The notes: generated from the letters alone by a model not told the origin. A stretch of DNA of 64,000 nt from an uncultured Prevotellaceae bacterium (GCA_902775605.1 CACYNE010000017.1:1-64000), one strand, 5' to 3'; shown: positions 35,263 to 43,871, numbered from the stretch's first letter. A program made the numbers and translations.

Positions 35263-35403
35263 ATTCTCTATAATTTCAAAAATGATTATGAATGCAAAAG
35301 TACTCAAAAATCCTCAGTTTTTGGTAATTTTACATCCATATTTAGGATAGTTTAAATACATTTAAATCTGACGCAAAGATAGTGATATTTACGGAATTAT
35401 CGC

Positions 35404-35412
35404 TATATTTGC
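35404..35412 (+). promoter_or_regulatory. -7 promoter box of the secreted esterase gene
   Basis: TATATTTGC, about 50 bases before the ATG; no clear -33 TTG. Confidence 0.5.
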
Positions 35413-35462
35413 ACCAAGAATTAGCATTGTTTATCAAGTAACCTCACAAAAAAAATAAACTT

Positions 35463-36902
35463 ATGAGACTGAAAAATGTTACAATCCTAGCCCTCATGCT
35501 GTTGCCTATGATTTCACAGGCACAGCGTCAGCAGTATCAGCAAGTGAACGACATCCCCTACACAGCGTCCTCCGATGCATACGCTCAGGAGCGCTGCAAA
35601 CTCGATGTCTATTACCCCGAAGACCAAAAGGATGCACCCGTAGTGGTTTGGTTCCACGGTGGTGGCATCGAGGGCGGCAACAAGCATATCGATCCGCAGC
35701 TCAAGAATAGTGGCTTGGTGGTTGTCGCTGCCAACTACCGCCTGTTGTCGAAGGCTAAAATCGATGATATCCTCGACGATGCTGCTGCAGCAGTGGCCTG
35801 GACGTACAAGAACATCGAGAAATACGGTGGCAGCCATCGTAAGATCTTCGTGGCTGGACACTCCGCAGGTGGCTACCTGCTCGACTTGATTGGTCTTGAC
35901 AAGAAGTGGCTCGCCAAATATGGCGTCGATGCCGATTCACTGGCTACTCTCGTGCCCTTCAGCGGACAGTGCATTACCCACTACAACATCCGCAAACAGC
36001 AGGGCATTCCGCCCCTGCAGGCCACCATCGACCAGTACGCTCCGCTCACCTACGTCCGTGCCGATGCCCCGCCCATCGTCATCATCTCCGGCGACAGGGA
36101 ACTTGAGCTCTACGGCCGCTATGAGGAACAAGCCTACTTCTGGCGTATGTTGAAACTCGCAGGCCATAAGGACGTGACGCTCTACGAGATGCAGGGCTAC
36201 GACCACGGCAGTATGCCACAGCCTGCCTACAAAATTCTGAAAGACCATATCCGGCGGCTGACTGCCAAAATGACCTCGGCCCTGCCCACGCCGATCATCA
36301 AGACCCAGCAGCAGGCCGAATACCGATTTGTGTGGCAGCCTGAATACCTGCGCCGCACGGCCAGCATAGACGAGACGAACTCTGCCGTCCTCCATCTGGG
36401 AGCGAACAATGGCTACTACGACCTCACAGCCGAGACAGGCGCTCTCATCAGTCAGCTGCGCGACTTCACCGTTTCCGTCCATTTCAAGGTCAGTTCCGAG
36501 AATCCGCTCGATGGCTACGGCCACTTCCTCTTTGCCTTCTCGCAACTGGCAGAGAACAGCGCCCACGAAGGTCCCTACATGGCCATGCGCCTGAACGAGC
36601 AACGTTTTGAGACCTCCACCGGTGGCTATGAACACGAACAGATCATCATGCAGTGCGGCAAGCCTAAGCGCGACGTGTGGGTTCACGCCCTCTACCGCCA
36701 GCAAGGCCACAAGGGCGAACTGTTCCTCGACGGCAAACTCATAGGGCGGAACGATAACATGCCCATTCTTGCAGAAATATTCAAGGATGCTCCTGCCAAC
36801 TGCTGGATAGGCCGTGCCCCCTTCCGTGGCGACAAATACCTGACGCAGACCGACGTGGCCGACTTCCGCATCTATAATTCGGATCGTCTTTTTGCATCAT
36901 AG
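35463..36902 (+). CDS. Secreted alpha/beta hydrolase (carboxylesterase-like) with C-terminal LamG-like domain
   Basis: 479 residues. Signal peptide about 1-20 (ending ISQAQR). The hydrolase domain has the oxyanion motif VVWFHGGGIEGG near residue 60, the nucleophile elbow FVAGHSAGGYLLDL (Ser near 130), an acidic residue in IISGDRELELYG near 210, and the catalytic His in GYDHGSM near 246. From about 300 a beta-rich domain follows (DFTVSVHFKVSSENPLDG, FLDGKLIGRND, DFRIYNSD), which fits a LamG/concanavalin-like fold that may bind glycans. The enzyme could be a periplasmic or exported acetyl/feruloyl esterase; the substrate is not known. Confidence 0.8.
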   Translation: MRLKNVTILALMLLPMISQAQRQQYQQVNDIPYTASSDAYAQERCKLDVYYPEDQKDAPVVVWFHGGGIEGGNKHIDPQLKNSGLVVVAANYRLLSKAKIDDILDDAAAAVAWTYKNIEKYGGSHRKIFVAGHSAGGYLLDLIGLDKKWLAKYGVDADSLATLVPFSGQCITHYNIRKQQGIPPLQATIDQYAPLTYVRADAPPIVIISGDRELELYGRYEEQAYFWRMLKLAGHKDVTLYEMQGYDHGSMPQPAYKILKDHIRRLTAKMTSALPTPIIKTQQQAEYRFVWQPEYLRRTASIDETNSAVLHLGANNGYYDLTAETGALISQLRDFTVSVHFKVSSENPLDGYGHFLFAFSQLAENSAHEGPYMAMRLNEQRFETSTGGYEHEQIIMQCGKPKRDVWVHALYRQQGHKGELFLDGKLIGRNDNMPILAEIFKDAPANCWIGRAPFRGDKYLTQTDVADFRIYNSDRLFAS

Positions 36903-36954
36903 GAATAGGTTTTCTTCCTAATTGAACGCTCTTTTACGAATGGTTAACTCCGTT

Positions 36955-37020
36955 TGTTGTTCAGTTGTTGTCCAGTTGTTGTCCAGTTGTTGTCCAGTGT
37001 TTCACTGAACAACAACTGAA
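36955..37020 (+). repeat. 12-bp tandem repeat running into a hairpin
   Basis: Three to four copies of GTTGTTGTCCAG (first copy has TTCAG) run from about 36955 to 36999. The last copy pairs with 37003-37020 (CACTGAACAACAACTGAA), giving an 18-bp hairpin with two mismatches and a 3-base loop. Other copies could pair with the same right arm. Confidence 0.8.
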
Positions 37021-37091
37021 GAAGAACCGAACATGAACTGCGCAAGAATATGAGGTACTATGACACCATTGAGGCCGAACTGGCTCCCTAG
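37017..37091 (+). pseudogene. Coding-like remnant of unknown origin
   Basis: Between a TGA at 37017 and a TAG at 37089 the frame reads RRTEHELRKNMRYYDTIEAE and on to LAP, with natural amino acid composition. A neighbouring frame just upstream reads TEQQLKKNRT, so a frameshift could join them. There is no start codon or domain; it may be the 3' end of a lost gene. The rest of the gap 36903-37216 shows nothing else beyond the repeat just before it. Confidence 0.3.
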
Positions 37092-37215
37092 AAGGCTGGT
37101 GAGTAAAATCTAAGTTTTCTGTCTTGTTTCATCCACTTTGGGGCTCCAAAGTCGGTTATTCTGGCGGAGGGCGCGAATCTTTATGTGGTTTTCTTTTCTT
37201 CATGTTGCAAATTGA

Positions 37216-37255
37216 CGCAAAAATCCCGAAGGGAGTGTCTTCCCCTCGGGATTTT
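37216..37255 (-). terminator. Strong hairpin, probable terminator for minus-strand transcription
   Basis: AAAATCCCGAAGGG and CCCCTCGGGATTTT pair with one mismatch around AGTGTCTT. The better T run is on the minus strand, about 320 bases beyond the M6 protease stop. The stretch 37256-37388 between is GC-rich (including GCGGCAGCGCCGC) with no convincing gene; it could be a structured 3' UTR or small RNA. Confidence 0.65.
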
Positions 37256-37388
37256 ATGATAATTTAAGAAAATCGTGCGGCAGCGCCGCCCTCCTTGGGT
37301 TTTGTCGCCTGCCTCACGGGATGTCAGCGGCCTTGTGTGCTTGAAGTAACCAAAGGCATCTGACCCCACGAGTTAGGAGGAAGACATA

Positions 37389-37571
37389 TCAATTACTAGT
37401 TACTGGTACCACTGTGCCGTTCATTGCCACACTGATGAAGGAGGGTTCATAATACGGCCATGGCAAAACTTGCTTCGGCCTTATAATTTTGGTTAGTAGG
37501 CTTTGATAGCTATTTCCATAATCATTGATGTTTTTTACAAAATCGTCAGGAATAAGGGCTGATGTCTGTGA
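37389..37571 (-). pseudogene. 60-codon open stretch in frame behind the M6 protease stop
   Basis: Immediately after the TAA of the protease gene (37574-37572) the same frame stays open for 60 codons to a TGA at 37389. It reads ALIPDDFVKNINDYGNSYQS, then LLTKIIRPKQVLPWPYYEPS and FISVAMNGTVVPVTSN. The composition is protein-like with no rare codons, but there is no start codon. It may be a lost C-terminal extension, a remnant of another gene joined by deletion, or chance. The identity was not recognised. Confidence 0.4.
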
Positions 37572-39059
37572 TTATTTTCTAATCACCTTTCGGACATTCC
37601 CCCTGGCATCGCGAATGATGTCAATCATGCCAAAGCGGACGAGAAGTTGATCGGCACCTGTTGTCACCTCAGCCATTCCCGCAGGAATAGTGGGAGAAGG
37701 CACAGTAAACTGGAACGATGCCAGACCATCTGTGACAGACATATTCGTGATGGGCTTGGACATCAGCATTGAACCATCGACATTGGCATGATTCAGGGTG
37801 GCAGCAGGTGTCGATGTGTTGGTCAGCGAATCGTTCTCCTGGCATGGATAAGGCCATCCATCCAAAAAATATTTCGCGTTCATGTCGTTGGCATGGAAGA
37901 TTTCATAACGCTTTTGATCGCTAGAGTTAAGTTGAGCTGTTATACTTGTCCACGAAGAGGGGTCATAGTCGATATGGAAGATGAGGATGCCATTGCTGGG
38001 CAGGCTGGCATCCCACCCCACGCACTGGCGGTTCTCCACGATGTAATACTCATTTTCAAATCCTTCGTTGCGGATAAGATATGCCCTGCCCTGCTCTTCC
38101 AGTGCAGGCATATCAGTTATCGTGGTCGTCTCTTCCAGTTCTATGGGTGTGAGCCATTCCATCAGCCAGCGTTCGTGGGCAGAGTAGGCAGGAGGCTGAA
38201 GACCGCCACCATTCAACTGGCCTTCGTCCATCAGGTCCCACGTGCTCAGCGTGCTGCCACCACTATAATAGAAGTCAGGGAATCCGAAGCAATGAGTATA
38301 TTCGTGACAGATGACGCCAAAAGAGCCGTAATCGCCATCCTTTCCCAGTTCGTTCATGACACAATAGCAGTCAACCAGATAGTTGTTTTCTCCAGCAGAA
38401 ACGGGAATGGGCTCACAATGGACGCCTTGTTGCAGGTCCTTCAGGTGTTCACTCAACCACCACTGATGCGGCCATATCTTGTCTGTGCCACCAGCGTCGT
38501 GCATACCCTTGCCGGCATAGACGATGAGCAACTGGTTTATATAGCCATCACCATTCCAGTCGTATTTTCCCCAATCAATGTCACGTGTCTTCAGTGTGTC
38601 CATGATGTCCTGGACCAGATACTGCGACCTCTCATCATGCCAGTACGTGCTGGCATACTTCTTGGCATTGCCGCCGACCTGCACATATTCCAAATCGAAG
38701 ACAAGGCTGAAGTCACCATAACTCTGGTCAAGGAAATAATCGTGGACGGACCCCTTGAAAGGTGGTTCCACAAAGCCTTCAACATTGAATATCTTGTTCC
38801 ACTGCTCCAACGTGGCATCCTCGTCGCCCAAGAACAGGCGATCGCTGAAAGCCACCAATATGGCCAGCTGGTGACGCTCGCCATGATAGAAGTTGCCCCC
38901 AGGCGTTCTGCCCTTGCTGCCTGCACGATGCAGATGACTGCTCTGCGGCCGCGGTGTACCACGCCGACAGCCCTGCGGCGACAGGCCCACCTGTGCCACA
39001 GCCGTCAGTGTGACCAGCATCAGCAGCAAGCCAGTCAAGTATAATCTATAATTTCTCAT
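37572..39059 (-). CDS. Secreted M6-family (immune inhibitor A-like) metalloprotease
   Basis: 495 residues. Signal peptide about 1-22 (ending TAVAQ). The zinc motif is HEYTHCFGFPDFYY near residue 236, the M6 pattern HExxHxxGxxD, followed by STWDLMDEGQLNGGG near 257 and AHERWLMEW. Upstream, ILVAFSDRLFLGDED and FEVQSYGDF-type text (FLDQSYGDFSLVFD) fits the M6 N-terminal part. The C-terminal end (RKVIRK) is basic like other exported proteins in this window. It is probably released or surface-bound and degrades host or dietary protein. The frame stays open for 60 codons after its stop. Confidence 0.88.
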   Translation of the reverse strand: MRNYRLYLTGLLLMLVTLTAVAQVGLSPQGCRRGTPRPQSSHLHRAGSKGRTPGGNFYHGERHQLAILVAFSDRLFLGDEDATLEQWNKIFNVEGFVEPPFKGSVHDYFLDQSYGDFSLVFDLEYVQVGGNAKKYASTYWHDERSQYLVQDIMDTLKTRDIDWGKYDWNGDGYINQLLIVYAGKGMHDAGGTDKIWPHQWWLSEHLKDLQQGVHCEPIPVSAGENNYLVDCYCVMNELGKDGDYGSFGVICHEYTHCFGFPDFYYSGGSTLSTWDLMDEGQLNGGGLQPPAYSAHERWLMEWLTPIELEETTTITDMPALEEQGRAYLIRNEGFENEYYIVENRQCVGWDASLPSNGILIFHIDYDPSSWTSITAQLNSSDQKRYEIFHANDMNAKYFLDGWPYPCQENDSLTNTSTPAATLNHANVDGSMLMSKPITNMSVTDGLASFQFTVPSPTIPAGMAEVTTGADQLLVRFGMIDIIRDARGNVRKVIRK

Positions 39060-39080
39060 GGTATTTATGTGTTATTCTGA

Positions 39081-39689
39081 TTATTCGGCCTTTCCGCCAA
39101 ATTCGTTATACGATACATTCTCGGGCTTCCACTTATCCTTGGGTGTGGGTTGCTCGGCAGGATGACCGATAACGATGGTGCAGAGGGGTACGATGGTCTC
39201 GGGCAGTTTGAGAGCCTTCGAGACAGAGGCCACGCGGTCGTCCATGGGATAGCAACCTGTCCACACGGCACCCAGTCCAAGGGCGTTAGCAGCCAGCAGA
39301 ATGTTCTCTGTGGCGGCCGAGCAGTCCTGAATCCAATACTCCCGAGCCTTGCCTGGCATCGCCTTCTCCATGTTGCCGCAGACCACGATAGCCACAGCAC
39401 ACTTCTCCAACATGCCACCGCGACCGCCTGAGAGTTCCTTCAGCTTGGCTTTGTCGGAAACCACCACAAAATGCCAAGGCTGCTTGTTGACAGCCGTTGG
39501 TGCCGCCATGCCCGCACGGAGCATCGTCTCGATGTCGGCCTTAGAAACGGGCTCGTTGGTGTACTGGCGGATGCTGGTGCGCGTCATGATGTTCTTGATG
39601 GCGGCGTTCTGTGCATCGCTGTTCTTCGTTTGTGCTGAAACACCTGCTGTCATGGCAAGGGCCAGCACGATGGTCATAATCTTTTTCAT
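39081..39689 (-). CDS. Exported nitroreductase-family protein
   Basis: 202 residues. A signal peptide (about 1-19, MTAGVSAQ) precedes a full nitroreductase domain: IMTRTSIRQYTNEPVSKADI near residue 33, GMAAPTAVNKQPWHFVVVSD near 56, and NILLAANALGLGAVWTGCYP near 130, which are FMN-binding positions. Export of this FMN fold is seen in Bacteroidetes but is unusual, since most family members are cytoplasmic. The start at 39689 has AAGGA nine bases upstream and was chosen over two ATGs at 39698 and 39695. It is 21 bases upstream of the M6 protease gene and probably co-transcribed. Confidence 0.85.
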   Translation of the reverse strand: MKKIMTIVLALAMTAGVSAQTKNSDAQNAAIKNIMTRTSIRQYTNEPVSKADIETMLRAGMAAPTAVNKQPWHFVVVSDKAKLKELSGGRGGMLEKCAVAIVVCGNMEKAMPGKAREYWIQDCSAATENILLAANALGLGAVWTGCYPMDDRVASVSKALKLPETIVPLCTIVIGHPAEQPTPKDKWKPENVSYNEFGGKAE

Positions 39690-39878
39690 ACTCATCATTC
39701 CTTTATTAATATCGTTACTTGTCTAGTTGTTTTTTCTAAAAACGTTTAAATTCTATGCAAATATAAGGAAAAATGCCGAATTATCATTAATTTTGCAGAA
39801 AAATTTAGCATATAGTCTATCATTTGACACTATTCAACAAATAGAAATAACACTTAATAACAGCATATAGTTATCAAT

Positions 39879-40787
39879 ATGAGATACGGAATCATCGGCA
39901 CTGGTGCCATTGGCGGATATTATGGAGCAAAGCTGGCTCATGCAGGACAGGAGGTACATTTCCTGCTGCATAGCGACTATGAGTATGTGAAACAGAACGG
40001 TCTGCAGGTTGACTCCTGCGACGGTTCGTTCCATCTGGCTGATGTTAATGCCTATCAGCATACGGAGGACATGCCGCAATGTGACGTGGTGCTCGTGTGC
40101 CTGAAATCGGTCAACAACGACAAACTTCAGACGATGCTGCCACCACTGCTTCACGCCCACACGCTGGTAGTGCTCATTCAGAATGGCATTGGTGTAGAGG
40201 AGGATGTGCAGAAGATGTTCCCCGACGTACAGCTGGCTGCCGGACTGGCATTCATCTGTTCTGCCAAGACCAAGCCGGGCCTTGTCAGTCATCAGTGTTA
40301 TGGCAGCATCAATCTGGCCAACTACTCATGCAGGGACGAGGCTCAGATGCAGGCCGTCGTCGATGAGTTCCGTCAGGCAGGTATCGAGACAGGATTCGTG
40401 GAATATCATGAGGCACGATGGAAAAAGGCCGTATGGAACATGCCGTTCAATGGCATGACCGTAGCGCTGCACACGCAGACAGACCTGTTGCTGAAGAACC
40501 CATCGACCAGACAACTGATTCGCGAGCAGATGATGGAGGTGGTCAGCACTGCCCAGCACCTTGGCGTGAAGAACCTTGATGCCTCGTTTGTTGACAAGAT
40601 GATAGAGACCACCGACGCGATGACCCCCTATTCGCCCTCTATGCGACTGGACTACGACTTTCACCGTCCCATGGAGATCTACTATCTCTACACCCGCCCC
40701 TTGGAGATTGCCCACAATGCGGGCTGTCGTATGCCGAAACTGGAGATGCTGGAGGCTGAATTACGCTTTATAGAAAAGGGTGGTTAA
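39879..40787 (+). CDS. Ketopantoate reductase family protein
   Basis: 302 residues. The N-terminal Rossmann motif is GIIGTGAIGGYYGAKLAHAG near residue 4. Residues typical of ApbA/PanE follow: LVCLKSVNN near 70, VLIQNGIGVEE near 97 and WKKAVWNMPFNGMTVAL near 182 (catalytic Lys, Asn). The C-terminal domain has YSPSMRLDYDFHRPMEI with the conserved SM-x-x-D core. It would reduce 2-dehydropantoate to pantoate with NADPH, for coenzyme A; paralogues with other substrates exist. No pan genes are adjacent. Confidence 0.82.
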   Translation: MRYGIIGTGAIGGYYGAKLAHAGQEVHFLLHSDYEYVKQNGLQVDSCDGSFHLADVNAYQHTEDMPQCDVVLVCLKSVNNDKLQTMLPPLLHAHTLVVLIQNGIGVEEDVQKMFPDVQLAAGLAFICSAKTKPGLVSHQCYGSINLANYSCRDEAQMQAVVDEFRQAGIETGFVEYHEARWKKAVWNMPFNGMTVALHTQTDLLLKNPSTRQLIREQMMEVVSTAQHLGVKNLDASFVDKMIETTDAMTPYSPSMRLDYDFHRPMEIYYLYTRPLEIAHNAGCRMPKLEMLEAELRFIEKGG

Positions 40788-40802
40788 TGTCGTTGGTCGA
40801 AG

Positions 40803-42110
40803 ATGAAGAAAGCAATGAACCGTATATTGATCACGATAGTACTCGCTGTACTGCTACTGAGTGTGACGGCATGCCACAACGGCAAATTAACCAGTTCATC
40901 AAACAATGAGCCCGACTCGCTGAGCATAGCTGCGGAAAACCAAGTTGAAGCAGTTGCCGAGACTGGAGACATTACACGCACGATTGAGCTGGCAGACAGT
41001 TTCGTGAACCAGAACCAGCTGTCGTCTGTCAGAGCCAACTTCTACAAGGCTTTGGCCAGCAACCGCAGAGAAGACTATCCGGGGATGGCTGAGTATATTA
41101 GAAAGATTGTCAAAGCCTATGAGGAAGGTTCCGACGAAGACCCGTTGTTCTATAGCAGGGCAGCCATCAGCCTGGCCGGCTATTATATAAGCATGAACCA
41201 ATATGAGGAGGCCATGAACGTGGCGATGCCTGCTTTGGCACGGTTCGAGCCCGACCCCAACATACAATCCGACTGGAAAGGCATCTTCCTAAGTTTCATT
41301 GGTGCCTGCCAGAAAAAGCTGAACCAACCGGAAGAGGCTAAAAAGAACTTTGAGCAGGCCTATCAATACTACAGGAAGTACATGGGTGAGGAGCGTTTCA
41401 AGCTATTGGATTTCCAGACTTGCATCGTTGACTTGTACAATATATCTATGTATTATACCAGCAAGGAGACGTTGAAAGAAGAGCAGATGTGGAATGACCG
41501 TTGCGACTCGCTGCTTTCCTGGTACAGAATCCAGCCTGGAGCCGACTCCGCCCACGTGGAAATGATGGATGGCGTGATTGCCCTGAGGCGAGCGCACATA
41601 CTGCTCGACGAAGGGAAAAAGGCCGAGGCTGACAGGGCGTTTGAAGAATTTCTGAAGACCAAGTATTCGAAGGGGAATGAAGGCCGGCTCATCGCCTGCG
41701 GCTATCTGACCAAAGTCGGGCGCTATGCCGAGGCTGCCAATATCTATCAGGACTATGACCGCATAGCAGGACATAACCCACCAGTAGTCGGAGGTGGTGA
41801 TAATCAGGGCGACTTCCTCCAAATGGAGAGCAATGCTCCCATCGGACTTTGGGAAGGGCTGGAGTACGAGGGTGAGGAAATCGATACCATCAAGGGCCGT
41901 CCGCTCTTCATCTATACCGACGGCTTAAACGAAGCCGAGAACCATCAGCAGCAGCAATTCGGCGATGACCATTTGCTCGACTTATTGAGACGAACCCAGT
42001 TCGCCTCAGCCCAACAAGTCGTTGAATCAATGGTTGAAACTGTCATTCAGCATCGCGATGGTGCCGAGTCTAACGACGATCTCACAATGATGTGCATATG
42101 CATGGACTAA
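40803..42110 (+). CDS. TPR lipoprotein fused to the C-terminal half of a SpoIIE/PP2C phosphatase
   Basis: 435 residues. A lipoprotein signal ends in LLLSVTACHNG (Cys 24). TPR-like helices cover about 60-320 (NQPEEAKKNFEQAYQYYRKY, KVGRYAEAANIYQDYDRI). At residue 322 the sequence switches to AGHNPPVVGG, the middle of a SpoIIE-type PP2C domain, and continues with its C-terminal motifs: lplG-like PIGLWEG, LFIYTDGLNEAEN near 368, FGDDHLL and SNDDLTMMCI. The N-terminal half of the phosphatase (GDYYD and D-x-SGKG metal sites), the membrane segment and the coiled coil normally between are missing, so it cannot be an active phosphatase. This looks like an in-frame internal deletion at about 41763. Confidence 0.8.
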   Translation: MKKAMNRILITIVLAVLLLSVTACHNGKLTSSSNNEPDSLSIAAENQVEAVAETGDITRTIELADSFVNQNQLSSVRANFYKALASNRREDYPGMAEYIRKIVKAYEEGSDEDPLFYSRAAISLAGYYISMNQYEEAMNVAMPALARFEPDPNIQSDWKGIFLSFIGACQKKLNQPEEAKKNFEQAYQYYRKYMGEERFKLLDFQTCIVDLYNISMYYTSKETLKEEQMWNDRCDSLLSWYRIQPGADSAHVEMMDGVIALRRAHILLDEGKKAEADRAFEEFLKTKYSKGNEGRLIACGYLTKVGRYAEAANIYQDYDRIAGHNPPVVGGGDNQGDFLQMESNAPIGLWEGLEYEGEEIDTIKGRPLFIYTDGLNEAENHQQQQFGDDHLLDLLRRTQFASAQQVVESMVETVIQHRDGAESNDDLTMMCICMD

Positions 42111-42164
42111 ATTACAAGCATCTGCAGAAACTCATACAAAAATATCTAAATACAACCGTGGAAC

Positions 42165-42196
42165 TTGGTCATCTCGATTTTTTTCAGTACCTTTGC
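42165..42196 (+). promoter_or_regulatory. Promoter of the TPR-AraC regulator
   Basis: TTG (42165-42167), 20-base spacer, TACCTTTGC (42188-42196), seven bases before the ATG at 42204. Confidence 0.8.
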
Positions 42197-42203
42197 TCGC
42201 AAA

Positions 42204-43871
42204 ATGACACAAGAGAGAGAAAGTAATTCCACACAAATAATAATGCCCCGCATCCTGCGCATTTTCCTCATCGTCGTTCTCTGTGGCCTGATAGGTCACT
42301 CAGAAAGCCTGTCGCAGTCGCGTTTGGCAGCCAACAATTATGCAAAATGGCTTGAGCTGCCCCTGGAACAACTGATGGAAAAGGGCATCAAGTATCAGCA
42401 GATGGATAGTTTGCAGCAGGCACAGGTCTGCTTTAATATCGTGGCCGAACGAGGCTACGCCAGCAAGCAGCGCGAAGAACGACTGATGTCGGTGGACGCC
42501 TCGATGAACCTGTGGAGCATCTATTTCTATACCTTTTACGACTACCCCCGCTGCTTTGACTATCTGAACAAGGCACGCGACGTCATCGAAGACCTCGACG
42601 TGGACAACGCACGGGTGTGGTTGGGACTGGCCTGCATGTATCAGACCATCTCGGAGGAGTGCCACAGCAGAGAACTGGGCGGCAAGTCGTTGGAGTATTA
42701 TATCAAAGCCATGACGGCGGCCATCCGTTCGAACGATGACGACAACACCGACAAGGCGGCTACCAGCGTGGTGTCGATGGCTTCCATTCAGCACGGACTG
42801 GAGAGCATCAAGGATGAGTGGCGGAAGTACGAACAACTGCCCGACGGACAGCCTGTGAGGGTGCTGAGACGCTATAACAAACTGCTATACAAGGCCTATC
42901 AGCACATGGAAAAACAGGAGTATGACCAGGCAGTTACTATCTTCAATCAGCAACTGGGATTCATCGACGAAGACGAGTATCCACGACTGGTCTATTTCAC
43001 GCTGGCAGAGAAAGCCAAGGTCTATGTGCGTCAGCAGCGCTATGACCAGGCCGTCAGTGCACTGAGTCATGCTGAGCAAATTGCCGACAGCCTGCACATG
43101 AAGGACTGCATGCTGGAGGTCTATGGTCTGTTAGCTAACTGTCATCAACTTTCTGGGCACCAGCACCTGTACGAGGACTATCGTGAGCGGAGCCTTGCCC
43201 TGCGCGATACACTCACCTCCTATCGCCAGATGACCAGCATCAATGAAAGCGAGTTTCAGAACGAGATGAAACAGATTGAGCGTGAGATGAACGAGATGCA
43301 GCAGCACCGCCAACACCTGATTATGACACTCGTCGTCATCGGTGCCTTTGCACTGATTGTGGCCACCTTCCTCATCATCCTGTTCCGTCAGAACGCCAAA
43401 CTGCGTCACTCCAACCGTCAACTCTACCTTAAAAACGTGGCTATGCTACGCGCCGAGGAGGCCAGCAAGAGTGAACAGAACAAGTATGCCGGCAGCAACC
43501 TGATGGACGATGACAAAAAACAACTACTGCAGCGCATTGACCATGTGATGGACACCTCGGAGGAAATCTATTCGCCCGACTTCTCCGTGGAACGACTGGC
43601 CCAACTCATCGACTCTAAATATAAATATGTGTCACAGGTCATCAACGAATACTATGACCAGAACTTCAATAACTTCATTAACCAATACCGCATTAAGGAG
43701 GCCTGCAAGCGCATTGACAACCATGGCCAGTATGCCAATATGACCATTGAGGCCATTGCCAACAGCGTGGGATTCCGTTCGCGAAGCTCATTTTTCACCG
43801 CTTTCAAGCGTATCACAGGCCTTACGCCATCAGAATACGTACGCCAGTCTCATGCGATAAATTCCGATTAA
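42204..43871 (+). CDS. Membrane-anchored TPR regulator with AraC DNA-binding domain
   Basis: 555 residues. An N-terminal hydrophobic segment (about 29-43) may be a signal. TPR repeats follow (about 60-350; KQEYDQAVTIFNQQLGFIDE, QQRYDQAVSALSHAEQIADS), then a coiled coil, a membrane segment (about 385-407, LIMTLVVIGAFALIVATFLI) and a C-terminal AraC domain (about 460-550; FSVERLAQLIDSKYKYVSQV, TIEAIANSVGFRSRSSFFTA, ITGLTPSEYVRQ). No kinase. The start at 42204 follows the promoter by seven bases; MPRILRIF at 42243 is an alternative. It stands directly upstream of the C10 protease and is a candidate regulator of it. Confidence 0.85.
   Translation: MTQERESNSTQIIMPRILRIFLIVVLCGLIGHSESLSQSRLAANNYAKWLELPLEQLMEKGIKYQQMDSLQQAQVCFNIVAERGYASKQREERLMSVDASMNLWSIYFYTFYDYPRCFDYLNKARDVIEDLDVDNARVWLGLACMYQTISEECHSRELGGKSLEYYIKAMTAAIRSNDDDNTDKAATSVVSMASIQHGLESIKDEWRKYEQLPDGQPVRVLRRYNKLLYKAYQHMEKQEYDQAVTIFNQQLGFIDEDEYPRLVYFTLAEKAKVYVRQQRYDQAVSALSHAEQIADSLHMKDCMLEVYGLLANCHQLSGHQHLYEDYRERSLALRDTLTSYRQMTSINESEFQNEMKQIEREMNEMQQHRQHLIMTLVVIGAFALIVATFLIILFRQNAKLRHSNRQLYLKNVAMLRAEEASKSEQNKYAGSNLMDDDKKQLLQRIDHVMDTSEEIYSPDFSVERLAQLIDSKYKYVSQVINEYYDQNFNNFINQYRIKEACKRIDNHGQYANMTIEAIANSVGFRSRSSFFTAFKRITGLTPSEYVRQSHAINSD

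Noticed and set aside
36955..37000. Tandem repeat considered as a CRISPR array
   Set aside because: Units of 12 bp are contiguous, without spacers, and there are no cas genes.
37181..37369. 62-residue open frame on the minus strand (MGSDAFGYFKHT...)
   Set aside because: It spans the strong terminator hairpin at 37216-37255 and has a shadow-like Arg-rich composition. I treat the region as untranslated, possibly a structured RNA.
37788..39044. 418-residue open frame on the plus strand
   Set aside because: It lies wholly antisense to the M6 protease, which has a signal peptide and catalytic motifs. The antisense translation has no domain pattern.
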